DNA of 64,000 nucleotides from Borreliella japonica (GTDB lineage Bacteria > Spirochaetota > Spirochaetia > Borreliales > Borreliaceae): the NCBI RefSeq assembly GCF_900099615.1, contig NZ_FMTE01000004.1, forward strand, positions 1-64,000, read 5' to 3'. The translations under genes were made by a program, and so were the position numbers. Positions within the stretch are counted from its first letter, which is position 1, and every line of letters starts with the position of its first letter. Positions 48,361 to 56,840 of this stretch are shown here, piece after piece. The notes beneath the pieces are model-generated. The model was not told the origin of the DNA, searched no databases, and worked only from the letters and a program-made list of their open reading frames with translations.

Positions 48361-50109
48361 ATGAAAAAATTACCAGAAATTTTTTATATGATTAGCAAAG
48401 AAGTAGATATTTTGATTTCTCAACTAGGAATATCTTCTGATACCCAAAAATCAATTTTGAAAACTATTCTGTCTTATAAAAAGGGCGCTATAGATTATTC
48501 TTCTTTTATAGAAGAGTATTCTGTAAAAATACGAGGTCTAAAAGGAGAACTTGATTTTTTATTTCGCAAACTTTATGAAGTTAAAAGAGGAATAATTACT
48601 AATAAAATAGCAAAGAATGGAGAAATTTTACCAGATAGCATAATTTTGACCGATGAGGCCAGTTATGATTTTTATTATTATTCTATTGACGATTTATTTT
48701 TGAAAACTTATATAGGAATAGAGCTTTTTAGTTCTTTGCTTACTGTTAAAAATATAGAATCTAGTTTGTTGGTTTTTCAGAATGAATTTATAACTATTAC
48801 AGATTCAGATATTAATTACAAATTTTTTGAAACAAAATCACAACTGAAAGAAATATTGGTTTGGAAATCATTGATAATTCCATCAAACAGGGCTTTGTAT
48901 TTTATTGAGTTTGTTAAAAAAATATTTTTCGATATTGCTTCTAATAATGTTGTAAAAGATGTTTTCGTTAGAGTAAAAGGATTAAAGCTTGGTGATTATG
49001 AGAGAGCTTTAGAAGAGGGTAAGAATATTATTGGTGCTATTTCCAAGATTATCTCTGGCATTATTGAAATTAAGGATGAAGTTCTTGGCAAAAAAGGAAT
49101 CACTTTCTCAAAAAATCATTTTGTTTTTTTGGATTTTCTTAATCTTTTTATTAAAAATGAAAAAGACTTAGAAGAGCTTAAGGCTCTAGAAGCTATTAAA
49201 ATTGATGAAGCTTTGAAAGCAATTGAGAAGACTTTGGAGTTTAAAAAAGGTTTAATTGATGCGAAAGAGTTTTCTAGTATTCTAAGAGTTTATTCTGAAG
49301 GCTTGAATGATCCTGAAAATTTTTTATTAGTTGCTAATATGTACTTTTTTGAATCCAAAATTCATGATATTTTGCCAAAAATATTTCAAGTAAAAGAAAA
49401 CTTTCATTTGTACAAACCTTTTGCATATGAGTTTTTTCTAGAAGAATATGAGAAGGTTTTGCAATTTCTTAATAGTGAATTGAGAGCTAGCATATTTAAA
49501 ATTCTTAGTTTCGGAGATGATCCTTCTTCTATTTTTACAGAGGAAGGCTTAGAAGAAATTATTAGCAGATTGGTATCTAGATATATTATGAATGAGTATT
49601 GTTTAAAAAATAAAGTCAAATTTCTTGACCTTATTGTTTCTCATTACAGAAGAATTTATAAAACACAAAGTGTCCAAGTCCATCTTAAAGATTTGATTAA
49701 AGTTGAGGCAGCTAAATATTTCAAGAATAGTAATGAATTACTGCCTTTATATAAAATATATAAACTTGATTTGTATTCGCTTTTGAATGCTGCTTATAAG
49801 GATTTAAGTCTTCTTAAAAGAATTGTTTTGTTTTTGACAGGCAAGCATCAAAGTTATAAAGAGGCTTTGTCTAGATTGGATTTTAGGGTTGGTTTGAATA
49901 AAAGTGGCAGTGGTCTTTTTGATTCAAATGAAAGAGTTAAAAGACAATTGGAAAAAATTAGAAGACAAAGAGAGGAAATAAAAGAGCAAGTTAGAAATTC
50001 TTTTCCTAAAAAAGGTGCAACGACTAAACAAACAGTAAATAAGAACTATACAAAACAAGAACAAGATGAAGCATGGGTCAAATTTAGTGATAGGATACAA
50101 AAAAAATAG
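48361..50109 (+). CDS. Conserved spirochete protein of unknown function, 582 residues
   Basis: I do not recognise a family. The product has no signal peptide; it is mostly helical, with a helix-rich N-terminal part and a Lys/Arg/Gln-rich C-terminal coiled coil (RQLEKIRRQREEIKEQ, about 520-535). AAGGAG stands six bases before the ATG. It is the last plus-strand gene before a symmetrical terminator. Confidence 0.75.
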   Translation: MKKLPEIFYMISKEVDILISQLGISSDTQKSILKTILSYKKGAIDYSSFIEEYSVKIRGLKGELDFLFRKLYEVKRGIITNKIAKNGEILPDSIILTDEASYDFYYYSIDDLFLKTYIGIELFSSLLTVKNIESSLLVFQNEFITITDSDINYKFFETKSQLKEILVWKSLIIPSNRALYFIEFVKKIFFDIASNNVVKDVFVRVKGLKLGDYERALEEGKNIIGAISKIISGIIEIKDEVLGKKGITFSKNHFVFLDFLNLFIKNEKDLEELKALEAIKIDEALKAIEKTLEFKKGLIDAKEFSSILRVYSEGLNDPENFLLVANMYFFESKIHDILPKIFQVKENFHLYKPFAYEFFLEEYEKVLQFLNSELRASIFKILSFGDDPSSIFTEEGLEEIISRLVSRYIMNEYCLKNKVKFLDLIVSHYRRIYKTQSVQVHLKDLIKVEAAKYFKNSNELLPLYKIYKLDLYSLLNAAYKDLSLLKRIVLFLTGKHQSYKEALSRLDFRVGLNKSGSGLFDSNERVKRQLEKIRRQREEIKEQVRNSFPKKGATTKQTVNKNYTKQEQDEAWVKFSDRIQKK

Positions 50110-50124
50110 CATTTATAAGTAAGT

Positions 50125-50148
50125 GGATTTATTTGTTAAAATAAATCC
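50125..50148. terminator. Symmetrical hairpin between convergent genes
   Basis: GGATTTATTT and AAATAAATCC form a 10-bp stem with a four-base loop. It lies between the 582-residue gene (plus) and the 55-residue gene (minus), whose stop codon is inside the loop and stem, so it may end both transcripts. Confidence 0.65.
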
Positions 50149-50303
50149 TTTGGCTTTCTTGCTATATTTTTTGAAGTTTGACATTCTGCATAATGCTTTA
50201 TTTTTCCATTTTCAAATTTTGATTTCATTAAAATTTTTCCTCCCCATCGACTTATTAATTCTTTCGAACCCCCTCTTTGAGCGTTTTTAGAAATCTTTGC
50301 CAT
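50136..50303 (-). CDS. Small basic protein, 55 residues
   Basis: An ATG with a perfect AAGGAG seven bases upstream opens 55 codons: an N-terminus MAKISKNAQRGGSKE, then SRWGGKILMKSKFENGKIKHY and a basic tail KPKDLF. It has no signal or membrane part. The high Lys/Arg content and Gly pairs suggest nucleic-acid or ribosome binding, but I do not recognise it. Its 5' side carries a long palindrome. The strong ribosome site, and a size that would be easy to overlook, make it a probable real gene. Confidence 0.7.
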   Translation of the reverse strand: MAKISKNAQRGGSKELISRWGGKILMKSKFENGKIKHYAECQTSKNIARKPKDLF

Positions 50304-50315
50304 TTTAAAGCTCCT

Positions 50316-50351
50316 TTTTGATAGATTTATTGTATAATAAATCTATCAAAA
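50316..50351. promoter_or_regulatory. Perfect 16-bp inverted repeat between divergent genes
   Basis: The arms 50316-50331 and 50336-50351 are exact complements around GTAT. A consensus TATAAT (50333-50338) crosses the centre. It sits between the ribosome site of the 55-codon gene (minus) and the YD-repeat gene (plus). It may be an operator controlling both, or a strong mRNA hairpin. No T run follows on the plus strand. Confidence 0.7.
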
Positions 50352-50379
50352 TAAGGTTGATTTATCAAGGAATTTATTC

Positions 50380-51981
50380 ATGTTATTTATCATATTTTTT
50401 ATGAGCACTTTTCTTTTTTCAAAAGAAGTTTACTATAGATTTGCGGATTATTCTGTCAATTACAATATAGTAGGTAAATATAAGATTACAAAAGAAGAGT
50501 CTGAGGAAGAGTATGGATATAAATTTACTTATGATCGCAATAATAATCTTATTTTCGTTGATTATATTGGCAAGCTTAGTATTTTAATACCTTCTTTTTT
50601 TAATGCAAATCAAATTAAAATAGAAAGATCCAAACACAGTGAAAGGCGCATATTTCTAAATAGGGGACTTGCTTTTAAAAATAATAATGGTGTTTACATT
50701 GAACATATAGAGTATATGAGTGATGGCAGGATTAAGAATATCTTTAATTATAATAGATCTAATGAAATGGTTAGAGATAGATATAATGTTTCTTATTATC
50801 ATTTTTTATATGATAATGAGAGGGTGTTTAGTGTTTACAGATTTAATGAATCAGGGATTCAGATTAAAGATTTAAATAATGTGTATTTTACAAGGGTTAG
50901 TTATGATCATTCCAAATTTGTTAAAACGGTTTTGTATTACGATGAGAATGGTTATATTGTGAGCTCAAAAAATGGTACTTGTGGGTTTAGATTAACTTAT
51001 GATGCTAATCATAATCTTATTAAAGAGGAATATCTTGATAAATCAGCTTACATTGTTTCAAATCCATTTTCTGTAGCTACTAAAATATATCATTATGATA
51101 TTGATGGAAAAGTTATTGAGGTTTTAAATTACGATATTAATAATAACTTAACTCCTGATGAAAATAATGTAGCAATTTATCGTTATGACTATTATTTTAA
51201 AGATAAGGATTGTTATTACAAAGAATATAATTATGACAATAACAATAATTTAACAATTAGTCAAAATGGTTATGCCATGAAGAAGACTATTTTTTATATC
51301 CAAAATAATGAAAAAAGAATAATAAATTATAGTAATAAAATTAATAAAAACTATAATAGAGATATTCCAACTGTTTATGAGGAAAAGTATGAAATAATGG
51401 ATAATTTTAAAGGCATTGCTATTTATAGTTATAAATATGACGACAAGTTTTATTTAATAGAAAATATTTTTTTTGATAAAAATTTTAATTTAATAGCTGA
51501 TGCTAAAGGTGTGATGATTTACAGATACTCTTATGATAAAGAAGGATTTTTGATTGCTCAGGAACATTTTGGTGGGGATTTTGTTAATCCAATAGATGAT
51601 TTTGAAGGAGTTTCAAAGTATAAATTTAGTTACGATTCTAATGGTAATATGATTTCAAAGAAAAATTATTCTAAGGATGGAGTTTTGGTTGCTGATTGTA
51701 ATTTTGTTTTTGAATATTTATATGAATATGATAAGCAAAATAGACTTATTTCTCAAAAAAATTTTGGCAGCTTGGGACAATTGCAAGACGATATTCATGG
51801 GGTTAGTGTTTATAAATACGAATATAATAAGTTTGGGAAAATATCAAAACAATCAAATCATGGTCCGGATTTGAGATTAAGAGATGATGTTGGGGGATTT
51901 TCAATTTATAAATGGATTTATGATGCTAGAGGTAATTTAATAGATTTCCAAAAATTTGATTCTTTGGGCAATTTAATCTAA
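50380..51981 (+). CDS. Secreted protein with YD-like repeats
   Basis: The 533-residue product begins with a signal peptide (residues 1-15, MLFIIFFMSTFLFSK). The rest is about nine loosely repeated units of 45-50 residues containing Y-x-Y-D-x-x-x-N-x-I and D-D-x-x-G-V, like the YD/RHS or MORN-type repeats that build beta folds on cell surfaces. AAGGA lies eight bases before the ATG. The gene ends inside the convergent alr gene by nine bases. Location is probably periplasmic or surface; function unknown. Confidence 0.75.
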   Translation: MLFIIFFMSTFLFSKEVYYRFADYSVNYNIVGKYKITKEESEEEYGYKFTYDRNNNLIFVDYIGKLSILIPSFFNANQIKIERSKHSERRIFLNRGLAFKNNNGVYIEHIEYMSDGRIKNIFNYNRSNEMVRDRYNVSYYHFLYDNERVFSVYRFNESGIQIKDLNNVYFTRVSYDHSKFVKTVLYYDENGYIVSSKNGTCGFRLTYDANHNLIKEEYLDKSAYIVSNPFSVATKIYHYDIDGKVIEVLNYDINNNLTPDENNVAIYRYDYYFKDKDCYYKEYNYDNNNNLTISQNGYAMKKTIFYIQNNEKRIINYSNKINKNYNRDIPTVYEEKYEIMDNFKGIAIYSYKYDDKFYLIENIFFDKNFNLIADAKGVMIYRYSYDKEGFLIAQEHFGGDFVNPIDDFEGVSKYKFSYDSNGNMISKKNYSKDGVLVADCNFVFEYLYEYDKQNRLISQKNFGSLGQLQDDIHGVSVYKYEYNKFGKISKQSNHGPDLRLRDDVGGFSIYKWIYDARGNLIDFQKFDSLGNLI

Positions 51982-53073
51982 GTATTTTCTGTTTTCATAT
52001 TTTCCTATATTACATAATAATTCATAATGACTTCTTTTGGAAAATTTACTCATTTCATCTATGCTTAATTTTTCTGATACAATTTCTACTTTTGAACCTG
52101 TTTTAACTTTTAGGTTTTTAGGGATTTCTACTATTGTTAGATTCATGCAAACTTTTCCCCTTATTTTACATTTTTTATTGTTTATTAAAAAATAAAAATT
52201 ATTATTTATGTTTTGGGGTATTCCATCAAAATATCCGATTGGGATAATTCCTATTTTCATATCCTCTTTAGCTTGAAATAAACCTGAATATGAAATTTTT
52301 TCACCCTTTTTTACATTTTTGATAAACATTACTTTTGAAAATAAATTTAATACAGGTTTAAAGTTTAGTGTAGTTTTTTTGTTTTTTAGTGATGGATAAT
52401 AACCGTAAAGAATAAGACCCGGTCTTACCATATTAAATTGTGGATTTATTTCGTAATTGATAATGTGTCCCGAATTAGAAATATGAACAAATTTTGGATT
52501 TATATTTTTTTGTTTAATCGTTTCTAGGAAAAATAAGAATTGCTTTATTTGTTTTTGTGAGGTTTTAAAATTTTCTGTTGCTGGAAGATGTGAGCAGACC
52601 CCCTCTAGTTCTAGAAATTTTGAATTTTGAATATAAGTGGCTATTTCAAAGGCGCTATCTATTTCTATTCCATATCTATTCATGCCAATATCAATTTTTA
52701 AGTGAACTTTTATTTTCTTTTTTTGCAATGCGCATTCTTTTTCTATTAAAGATAGATATTCAAAATCAGCAACAAATGGTAATAGCTCAAGTTTAATCAA
52801 ATTTTTAATTTCTTTTTTATCTACTTTAGTGTATACTAATATTTTTATAGTTTTATCAATTTTTTTAAGTGTCTTAGCATCTTCAATATTGGAAAGTCCG
52901 AAATAATTTATCTTTTTTGTTTTTAGAAATTTAAATATATTTATAAGTCCGTGACCGTATGCATCAGCTTTTAAGGTAGCCACTATTTCTTTTTCACCAA
53001 TTTTATTTTTAATTAAATTTAAGTTATGCTCTAAATTATTTAAATTTATTATTATTGTTTTATTACTGCTCAT
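51973..53073 (-). CDS. alr: Alanine racemase
   Basis: Alr uses pyridoxal phosphate to make D-alanine for peptidoglycan and feeds ddl. The ATG at 53073 gives MSSNKTIIINLNNL, which matches the family start; an ATG at 53091 adds six residues. The cofactor lysine is in LKADAYGHG and the catalytic Tyr in KISYSGLF. The conserved GYFDGIP and VCMN segments are present, the latter with Asn where Asp is usual. No ribosome site is obvious. It lies 46 bases from the S2-related gene upstream. Confidence 0.93.
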   Translation of the reverse strand: MSSNKTIIINLNNLEHNLNLIKNKIGEKEIVATLKADAYGHGLINIFKFLKTKKINYFGLSNIEDAKTLKKIDKTIKILVYTKVDKKEIKNLIKLELLPFVADFEYLSLIEKECALQKKKIKVHLKIDIGMNRYGIEIDSAFEIATYIQNSKFLELEGVCSHLPATENFKTSQKQIKQFLFFLETIKQKNINPKFVHISNSGHIINYEINPQFNMVRPGLILYGYYPSLKNKKTTLNFKPVLNLFSKVMFIKNVKKGEKISYSGLFQAKEDMKIGIIPIGYFDGIPQNINNNFYFLINNKKCKIRGKVCMNLTIVEIPKNLKVKTGSKVEIVSEKLSIDEMSKFSKRSHYELLCNIGKYENRKYLD

Positions 53074-53137
53074 TGTTTTATTATTATACATTTAACGCTC
53101 TTAGAGAAGTAAAATCTTTTTTCTATTTATTTTTGGT

Positions 53138-53812
53138 TTATTCTATAACGGGTATTGGAAATTTTTTTAATTTGTTGCTTTTAAAATGTAATCTCAATTT
53201 TTTTTGGAAATCGTTATATATTTGGGGGTTAATTCTAATTTCATATTTTTTAGCTTCTTTATTTATATTATTTTCTACTGTTATTGCTGCCAAGATGTAA
53301 TACCAGTTGTTGTTCTTGTAATATTCTGAAATCGTTTTTGAGAGAGATTCAGTTCGTAGTGTGCCAAAAGAATAAGCATCTTTTGCGAGCTCTTTTTTTG
53401 ATTGCTGCTTTCCACTGGCAAGACTGCTTAGATGATCGATAAAATTGCCTTTATCTGGACTTAAGAATTCTAATTTTGTAATTTTGTATTTCTCAGAAGC
53501 TTCGTTTGATAGGTCAAACGAAATAATGGCAGAAAATCCAATTTTTGAAAATGCATTTATAAATGTATAGCTAATTCCAACAAGTTCTTTTATCAGGTCT
53601 CCATTCAGATCTACTAATTCCATGTAAGGTTGGCTAATTGCAATATCAACAGATACTAGTAAAAAATTTTGTTTTAGTTTTTTAATTTCTGTTTTTATAT
53701 TTTCCTTTACAATATAATTGTTATTTTCGAAGATATTAATTTCGTTTTCAGAAAAAACATTTTTAGCTAGAGAAAGAATTATTGCAATTAAAATAAATTT
53801 TTTAAGGTTCAT
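53138..53812 (-). CDS. S2-related secreted protein
   Basis: The 224-residue product has a signal peptide cut near NVFSEN and a domain similar to the neighbouring S2 lipoprotein. Shared features are an aspartate-rich start, an EYEI/KYKI segment (TKLEFL), the NWYYILAAITVEN motif (S2 has NWNYMLANLTVKN) and a final helix. It has no lipobox cysteine, so it is likely periplasmic. It starts 21 bases after the S2 gene and is a paralogue of it. Confidence 0.8.
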   Translation of the reverse strand: MNLKKFILIAIILSLAKNVFSENEINIFENNNYIVKENIKTEIKKLKQNFLLVSVDIAISQPYMELVDLNGDLIKELVGISYTFINAFSKIGFSAIISFDLSNEASEKYKITKLEFLSPDKGNFIDHLSSLASGKQQSKKELAKDAYSFGTLRTESLSKTISEYYKNNNWYYILAAITVENNINKEAKKYEIRINPQIYNDFQKKLRLHFKSNKLKKFPIPVIE

Positions 53813-53833
53813 AAAATATTTCCTTTTTTTATT

Positions 53834-54622
53834 TTATATATCTTCAAATAGATCCCCATTAGTATCTTTTAAGATAGAATTTTCCTTTATTACTTCTTTT
53901 AAAAAGTCGATAATTAATTTTGAATTAAGGGAAATTTTATAAGTTTTAGTTTTTTGAGTAAGTTTGTTTTTGACGGTTAAATTTGCAAGCATATAATTCC
54001 AATGACCATTTTGATATGTGAATTTAAAAGCATTTTTAAGTTCATCGCTCATCAATATTCCAAATGGGTATGCAGTAACATATCCTTCTTCTTGTGAATT
54101 TTCAACAACTAGAAGAGGATTTTTAAGCTCTAGGTTGGAACCGGCTGTTATAAATTTAATGTCTTCAATTTCATATTCTTTATCTCCATTTTTAGTTGTT
54201 TCAAAAAGTATTAATAGCGATGTGAAACTACTATACTTATCGTCCATTTTTATAGGAGATAGTATATAAGAATATCCAAATTTGTTTTTAAATTCTGATA
54301 TTGCTTGTCCATATTCATCTAAGATTGTCATTGCTTTTGTTTTTATCCAAGTTACGTCATGATTGCTATTTATGATTGGCAATTTTTTATTCAAAATTTT
54401 GCCCAATAGTAAATGTAATTTTTCATCGCTTGTTGGTTTTCCAATATCACTATCACTGTCTTGCTGCAAAGGTTGTGGCTTTTCAGATGATTTTTCATTG
54501 CTTATTGGCTTTCCAACATCACTGTCTTGTTGTACAGATTGTGGTTTTTTAAAAAAAGCGCAACCTAATATTAACATAAGCATCATTATTAACTTCAAGC
54601 GTTTACATGTTTTAAATATCAT
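53834..54622 (-). CDS. S2 lipoprotein
   Basis: The 262-residue product has a signal peptide ending in LMLILGC, giving a lipidated cysteine at residue 21. A short repeat occurs twice in residues 28-70 (PQ..QQDSD...GKP.S.EK, about 21 residues), then a 190-residue domain shared with the next gene. This fits the Borrelia antigen S2 family. A good promoter (TTGACT, 17 bases, TATTAT) and a leader hairpin lie upstream. Function is not known; it is probably a surface or periplasmic lipoprotein. Confidence 0.85.
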   Translation of the reverse strand: MIFKTCKRLKLIMMLMLILGCAFFKKPQSVQQDSDVGKPISNEKSSEKPQPLQQDSDSDIGKPTSDEKLHLLLGKILNKKLPIINSNHDVTWIKTKAMTILDEYGQAISEFKNKFGYSYILSPIKMDDKYSSFTSLLILFETTKNGDKEYEIEDIKFITAGSNLELKNPLLVVENSQEEGYVTAYPFGILMSDELKNAFKFTYQNGHWNYMLANLTVKNKLTQKTKTYKISLNSKLIIDFLKEVIKENSILKDTNGDLFEDI

Positions 54623-54645
54623 AACATCTTCTTCCTTTATACCGT

Positions 54646-54680
54646 TTGTAATTTTTATTGAGCGGTAATTAAAATTACAA
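54646..54680. promoter_or_regulatory. Leader hairpin in the S2 5' region
   Basis: TTGTAATTTT and AAAATTACAA pair as a 10-bp stem around a 15-base loop (54656-54670). It sits between the promoter and the ribosome site, so it would be part of the mRNA leader. Confidence 0.5.
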
Positions 54681-54686
54681 TAAGTT

Positions 54687-54715
54687 ATAATACAGAATAC
54701 TCATGTCAAAGTCAA
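54687..54715 (-). promoter_or_regulatory. Sigma-70 promoter of the S2 gene
   Basis: On the minus strand TTGACT (54710-54715) and TATTAT (54687-54692) are separated by 17 bases. A second TTGACA follows the first directly and overlaps the spacer, giving two -35 choices. It would drive the S2 pair and perhaps alr. Confidence 0.65.
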
Positions 54716-54766
54716 GTTGTTTTTTTTATCTTTATTCTTTAAAAGTTGTATTTTTGATTTTTAATC

Positions 54767-55183
54767 CTATAATAAAGGTATTTCTGCTGCTAAAAAATGA
54801 ATTATTCCTATAATGATTGATATAATGCCAATTATCTGCTGATTATTCTCAAGTATTGATTGAAATTTTCCATATTTTTCATTATTTTGAACTTCTGTTG
54901 GTAATTTTTGTTTTAAAAACAAAATAAATCCAATTAAAAATAAACTTACAGCCGGAATCAAGTTTCCAATTATTGGCAATTTGTAGGGCCTAATTATTTC
55001 AAGGGTGCTAGTTATTAAAAATAATAATCCAAAAATGCTTTTTACCTTTTTGTTGTCGTTTATTAAATTTACAAAATCTTCAAAAATTTTTAAAAATTTT
55101 ATTTTTTCTATTAATATTGGGAATGCAAGTATTATTCCTCCTAAGATGTTAAGCGAAACAGACATAAAGTATATTTGCATCAT
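54767..55183 (-). CDS. Membrane protein, four spans
   Basis: The 138-residue product has hydrophobic segments near 5-25, 48-65, 70-90 and 112-135. GAGG lies seven bases before the ATG. No family is recognised. It is three bases from the next gene upstream, so they are co-transcribed. Confidence 0.7.
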   Translation of the reverse strand: MMQIYFMSVSLNILGGIILAFPILIEKIKFLKIFEDFVNLINDNKKVKSIFGLLFLITSTLEIIRPYKLPIIGNLIPAVSLFLIGFILFLKQKLPTEVQNNEKYGKFQSILENNQQIIGIISIIIGIIHFLAAEIPLL

Positions 55184-55186
55184 ATT

Positions 55187-55615
55187 TTATCCTCTAGATT
55201 TTATTCTTTTGCTATAAAAAACATTATTATTGCCATTACTCTTTAATATTATACTTAATAAACTTTCATTTTGATAGATTATCTTAGCATATGTTGTAAA
55301 GTTTTTACTGCTTATATAAATCATATTGCTTTCAATTAATTTATTGTCCAGATAAATATCTAGTTTGGCTTTTCCTAGGTTAGAGATTTTTTTTGTTTTT
55401 ATGTTTATTTTTATCGATAATCTGCTTTTCTCTTGTTTGTAGTTTACTATCATTTTAATATTGTTTTTATTATTTTCGTGATTTTGAATTTTGGGAATTA
55501 GTAAAATTTTAAAAAATAAGAGAATTATAACAAAGACTATTCCAATAATGATATGTTTTTTCAATTTTTTTTGATATTCAATTTCTAGTTGTTGATTACA
55601 ATTAATCTTTTTCAT
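55187..55615 (-). CDS. Single-span membrane protein with beta-rich ectodomain
   Basis: The 142-residue product has one span (about 23-42) and a beta-strand ectodomain. It is basic and Asn-rich. It lies between the four-span protein and a lipoprotein gene, probably in one operon. No family is recognised. Confidence 0.65.
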   Translation of the reverse strand: MKKINCNQQLEIEYQKKLKKHIIIGIVFVIILLFFKILLIPKIQNHENNKNNIKMIVNYKQEKSRLSIKINIKTKKISNLGKAKLDIYLDNKLIESNMIYISSKNFTTYAKIIYQNESLLSIILKSNGNNNVFYSKRIKSRG

Positions 55616-55643
55616 TAGATTTGCATATCTAACCTTTTTATAA

Positions 55644-56780
55644 TCATAATTTTAATAACGTATTTAAATTCCACCAGTAAACACTAACACCATTTTTTCC
55701 GCCATAAAGTATGCTAAGTATCCCATCTTTAGATAAGCTTTCAGAGAGAAATGTTAAATTTGGAGGTTCAATTAAAGCTATTTGCTCTTTAATCAAGCCT
55801 TTGTTGTCTAATTTCCATATTAAATTGTTAGATAAATTTTTCATATTAGTAGATGCTATTATTTTATCTTTTTGTATTTTTATAACATTAATAAAGCTTT
55901 CTTGTTTATCATCTAGTAAGTTTTTAGGAAGAGCGATTTTATTTATTAATTCAAATTCTTTGTTTTTCTTTAAACTCATTTTATAGATATATTGATCTTT
56001 AATTTTAATTCCAAGATCGTTTATGTTTTCATTATCACCAATGTTTTCATAGTAAGTAATTTTTACATAAAGAGTTTTTTTATTAACTTCAAAAAAAACC
56101 TTGTCTATTGAAATATTGTATTTTTTCTTTTGAGTGTCTATTGTTTTTAGTAGGTTTTTATTGACGTAAATTTTATAAAGTGGAGAAAATTCTTTGTTAT
56201 AAGAATATATTATATAGCCTTCGCTATATATTGATATTATTGCAATATTTCCATTTTCATCAACGTTAACATCGTAAATTTGTGGAAATGGAGTACTGTT
56301 TAAACCTTCTTGGCCCAAAATTTCTACAGTTGAGTTTTTGTTTAATATTAGTATCCTCATAAAGTATGCAATATTTTCTTTTTGATTAAATTTTGATTTT
56401 TTGTTATTTAGTTTGTCTGCAACAATAATAAAATCTTTTAAAGGATATATTGCTTGAATTCCTTCAAAATCTATTTTTTTTATTTTTAAATCGGAATTTG
56501 TTTTAAATATTCCATTTTGATAAGTTTGTATTAGTTTTCCGTACGAGTTAAAAATCATTAATTTATTTGTTTTTATTTCTGCAATGTACACTAACCCATT
56601 ATATGTTTTGATATCAAATTTTGAATTTGTAAATTTGTTATCCAGGGGCATTATTGCACCAGGAAGTGTTCCGAATGGTATTTTAAATTGTTCTTCTCCT
56701 AGTTCGTTTAAAGTTTTAGTATTGCATGATATAATTGCAAGAAGTAAACTTAATATAAAAGTTTTACAGTAATTTTTCAT
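55644..56780 (-). CDS. Lipoprotein with beta-propeller-like repeats
   Basis: The 378-residue product has a signal ending in LAIISC (cysteine 19) and then repeated beta strands such as NGLVYIAEIKTNKLMIFNSYGKLIQTY, which recall an NHL/propeller fold of about five blades. Similar lipoproteins occur in other spirochetes. It is divergent from secA and 28 bases upstream of the single-span gene. The ribosome site is poor. Confidence 0.75.
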   Translation of the reverse strand: MKNYCKTFILSLLLAIISCNTKTLNELGEEQFKIPFGTLPGAIMPLDNKFTNSKFDIKTYNGLVYIAEIKTNKLMIFNSYGKLIQTYQNGIFKTNSDLKIKKIDFEGIQAIYPLKDFIIVADKLNNKKSKFNQKENIAYFMRILILNKNSTVEILGQEGLNSTPFPQIYDVNVDENGNIAIISIYSEGYIIYSYNKEFSPLYKIYVNKNLLKTIDTQKKKYNISIDKVFFEVNKKTLYVKITYYENIGDNENINDLGIKIKDQYIYKMSLKKNKEFELINKIALPKNLLDDKQESFINVIKIQKDKIIASTNMKNLSNNLIWKLDNKGLIKEQIALIEPPNLTFLSESLSKDGILSILYGGKNGVSVYWWNLNTLLKL

Positions 56781-56840
56781 ATTTTTTATATTATCATTTA
56801 AAATGAAAAATGACTTTAAGTCAATTATTTAGGAGAATTA

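Noticed and set aside
56811..56823. TGACTTTAAGTCA palindrome before secA
   Set aside because: Only six bases per arm, common by chance in AT-rich DNA.
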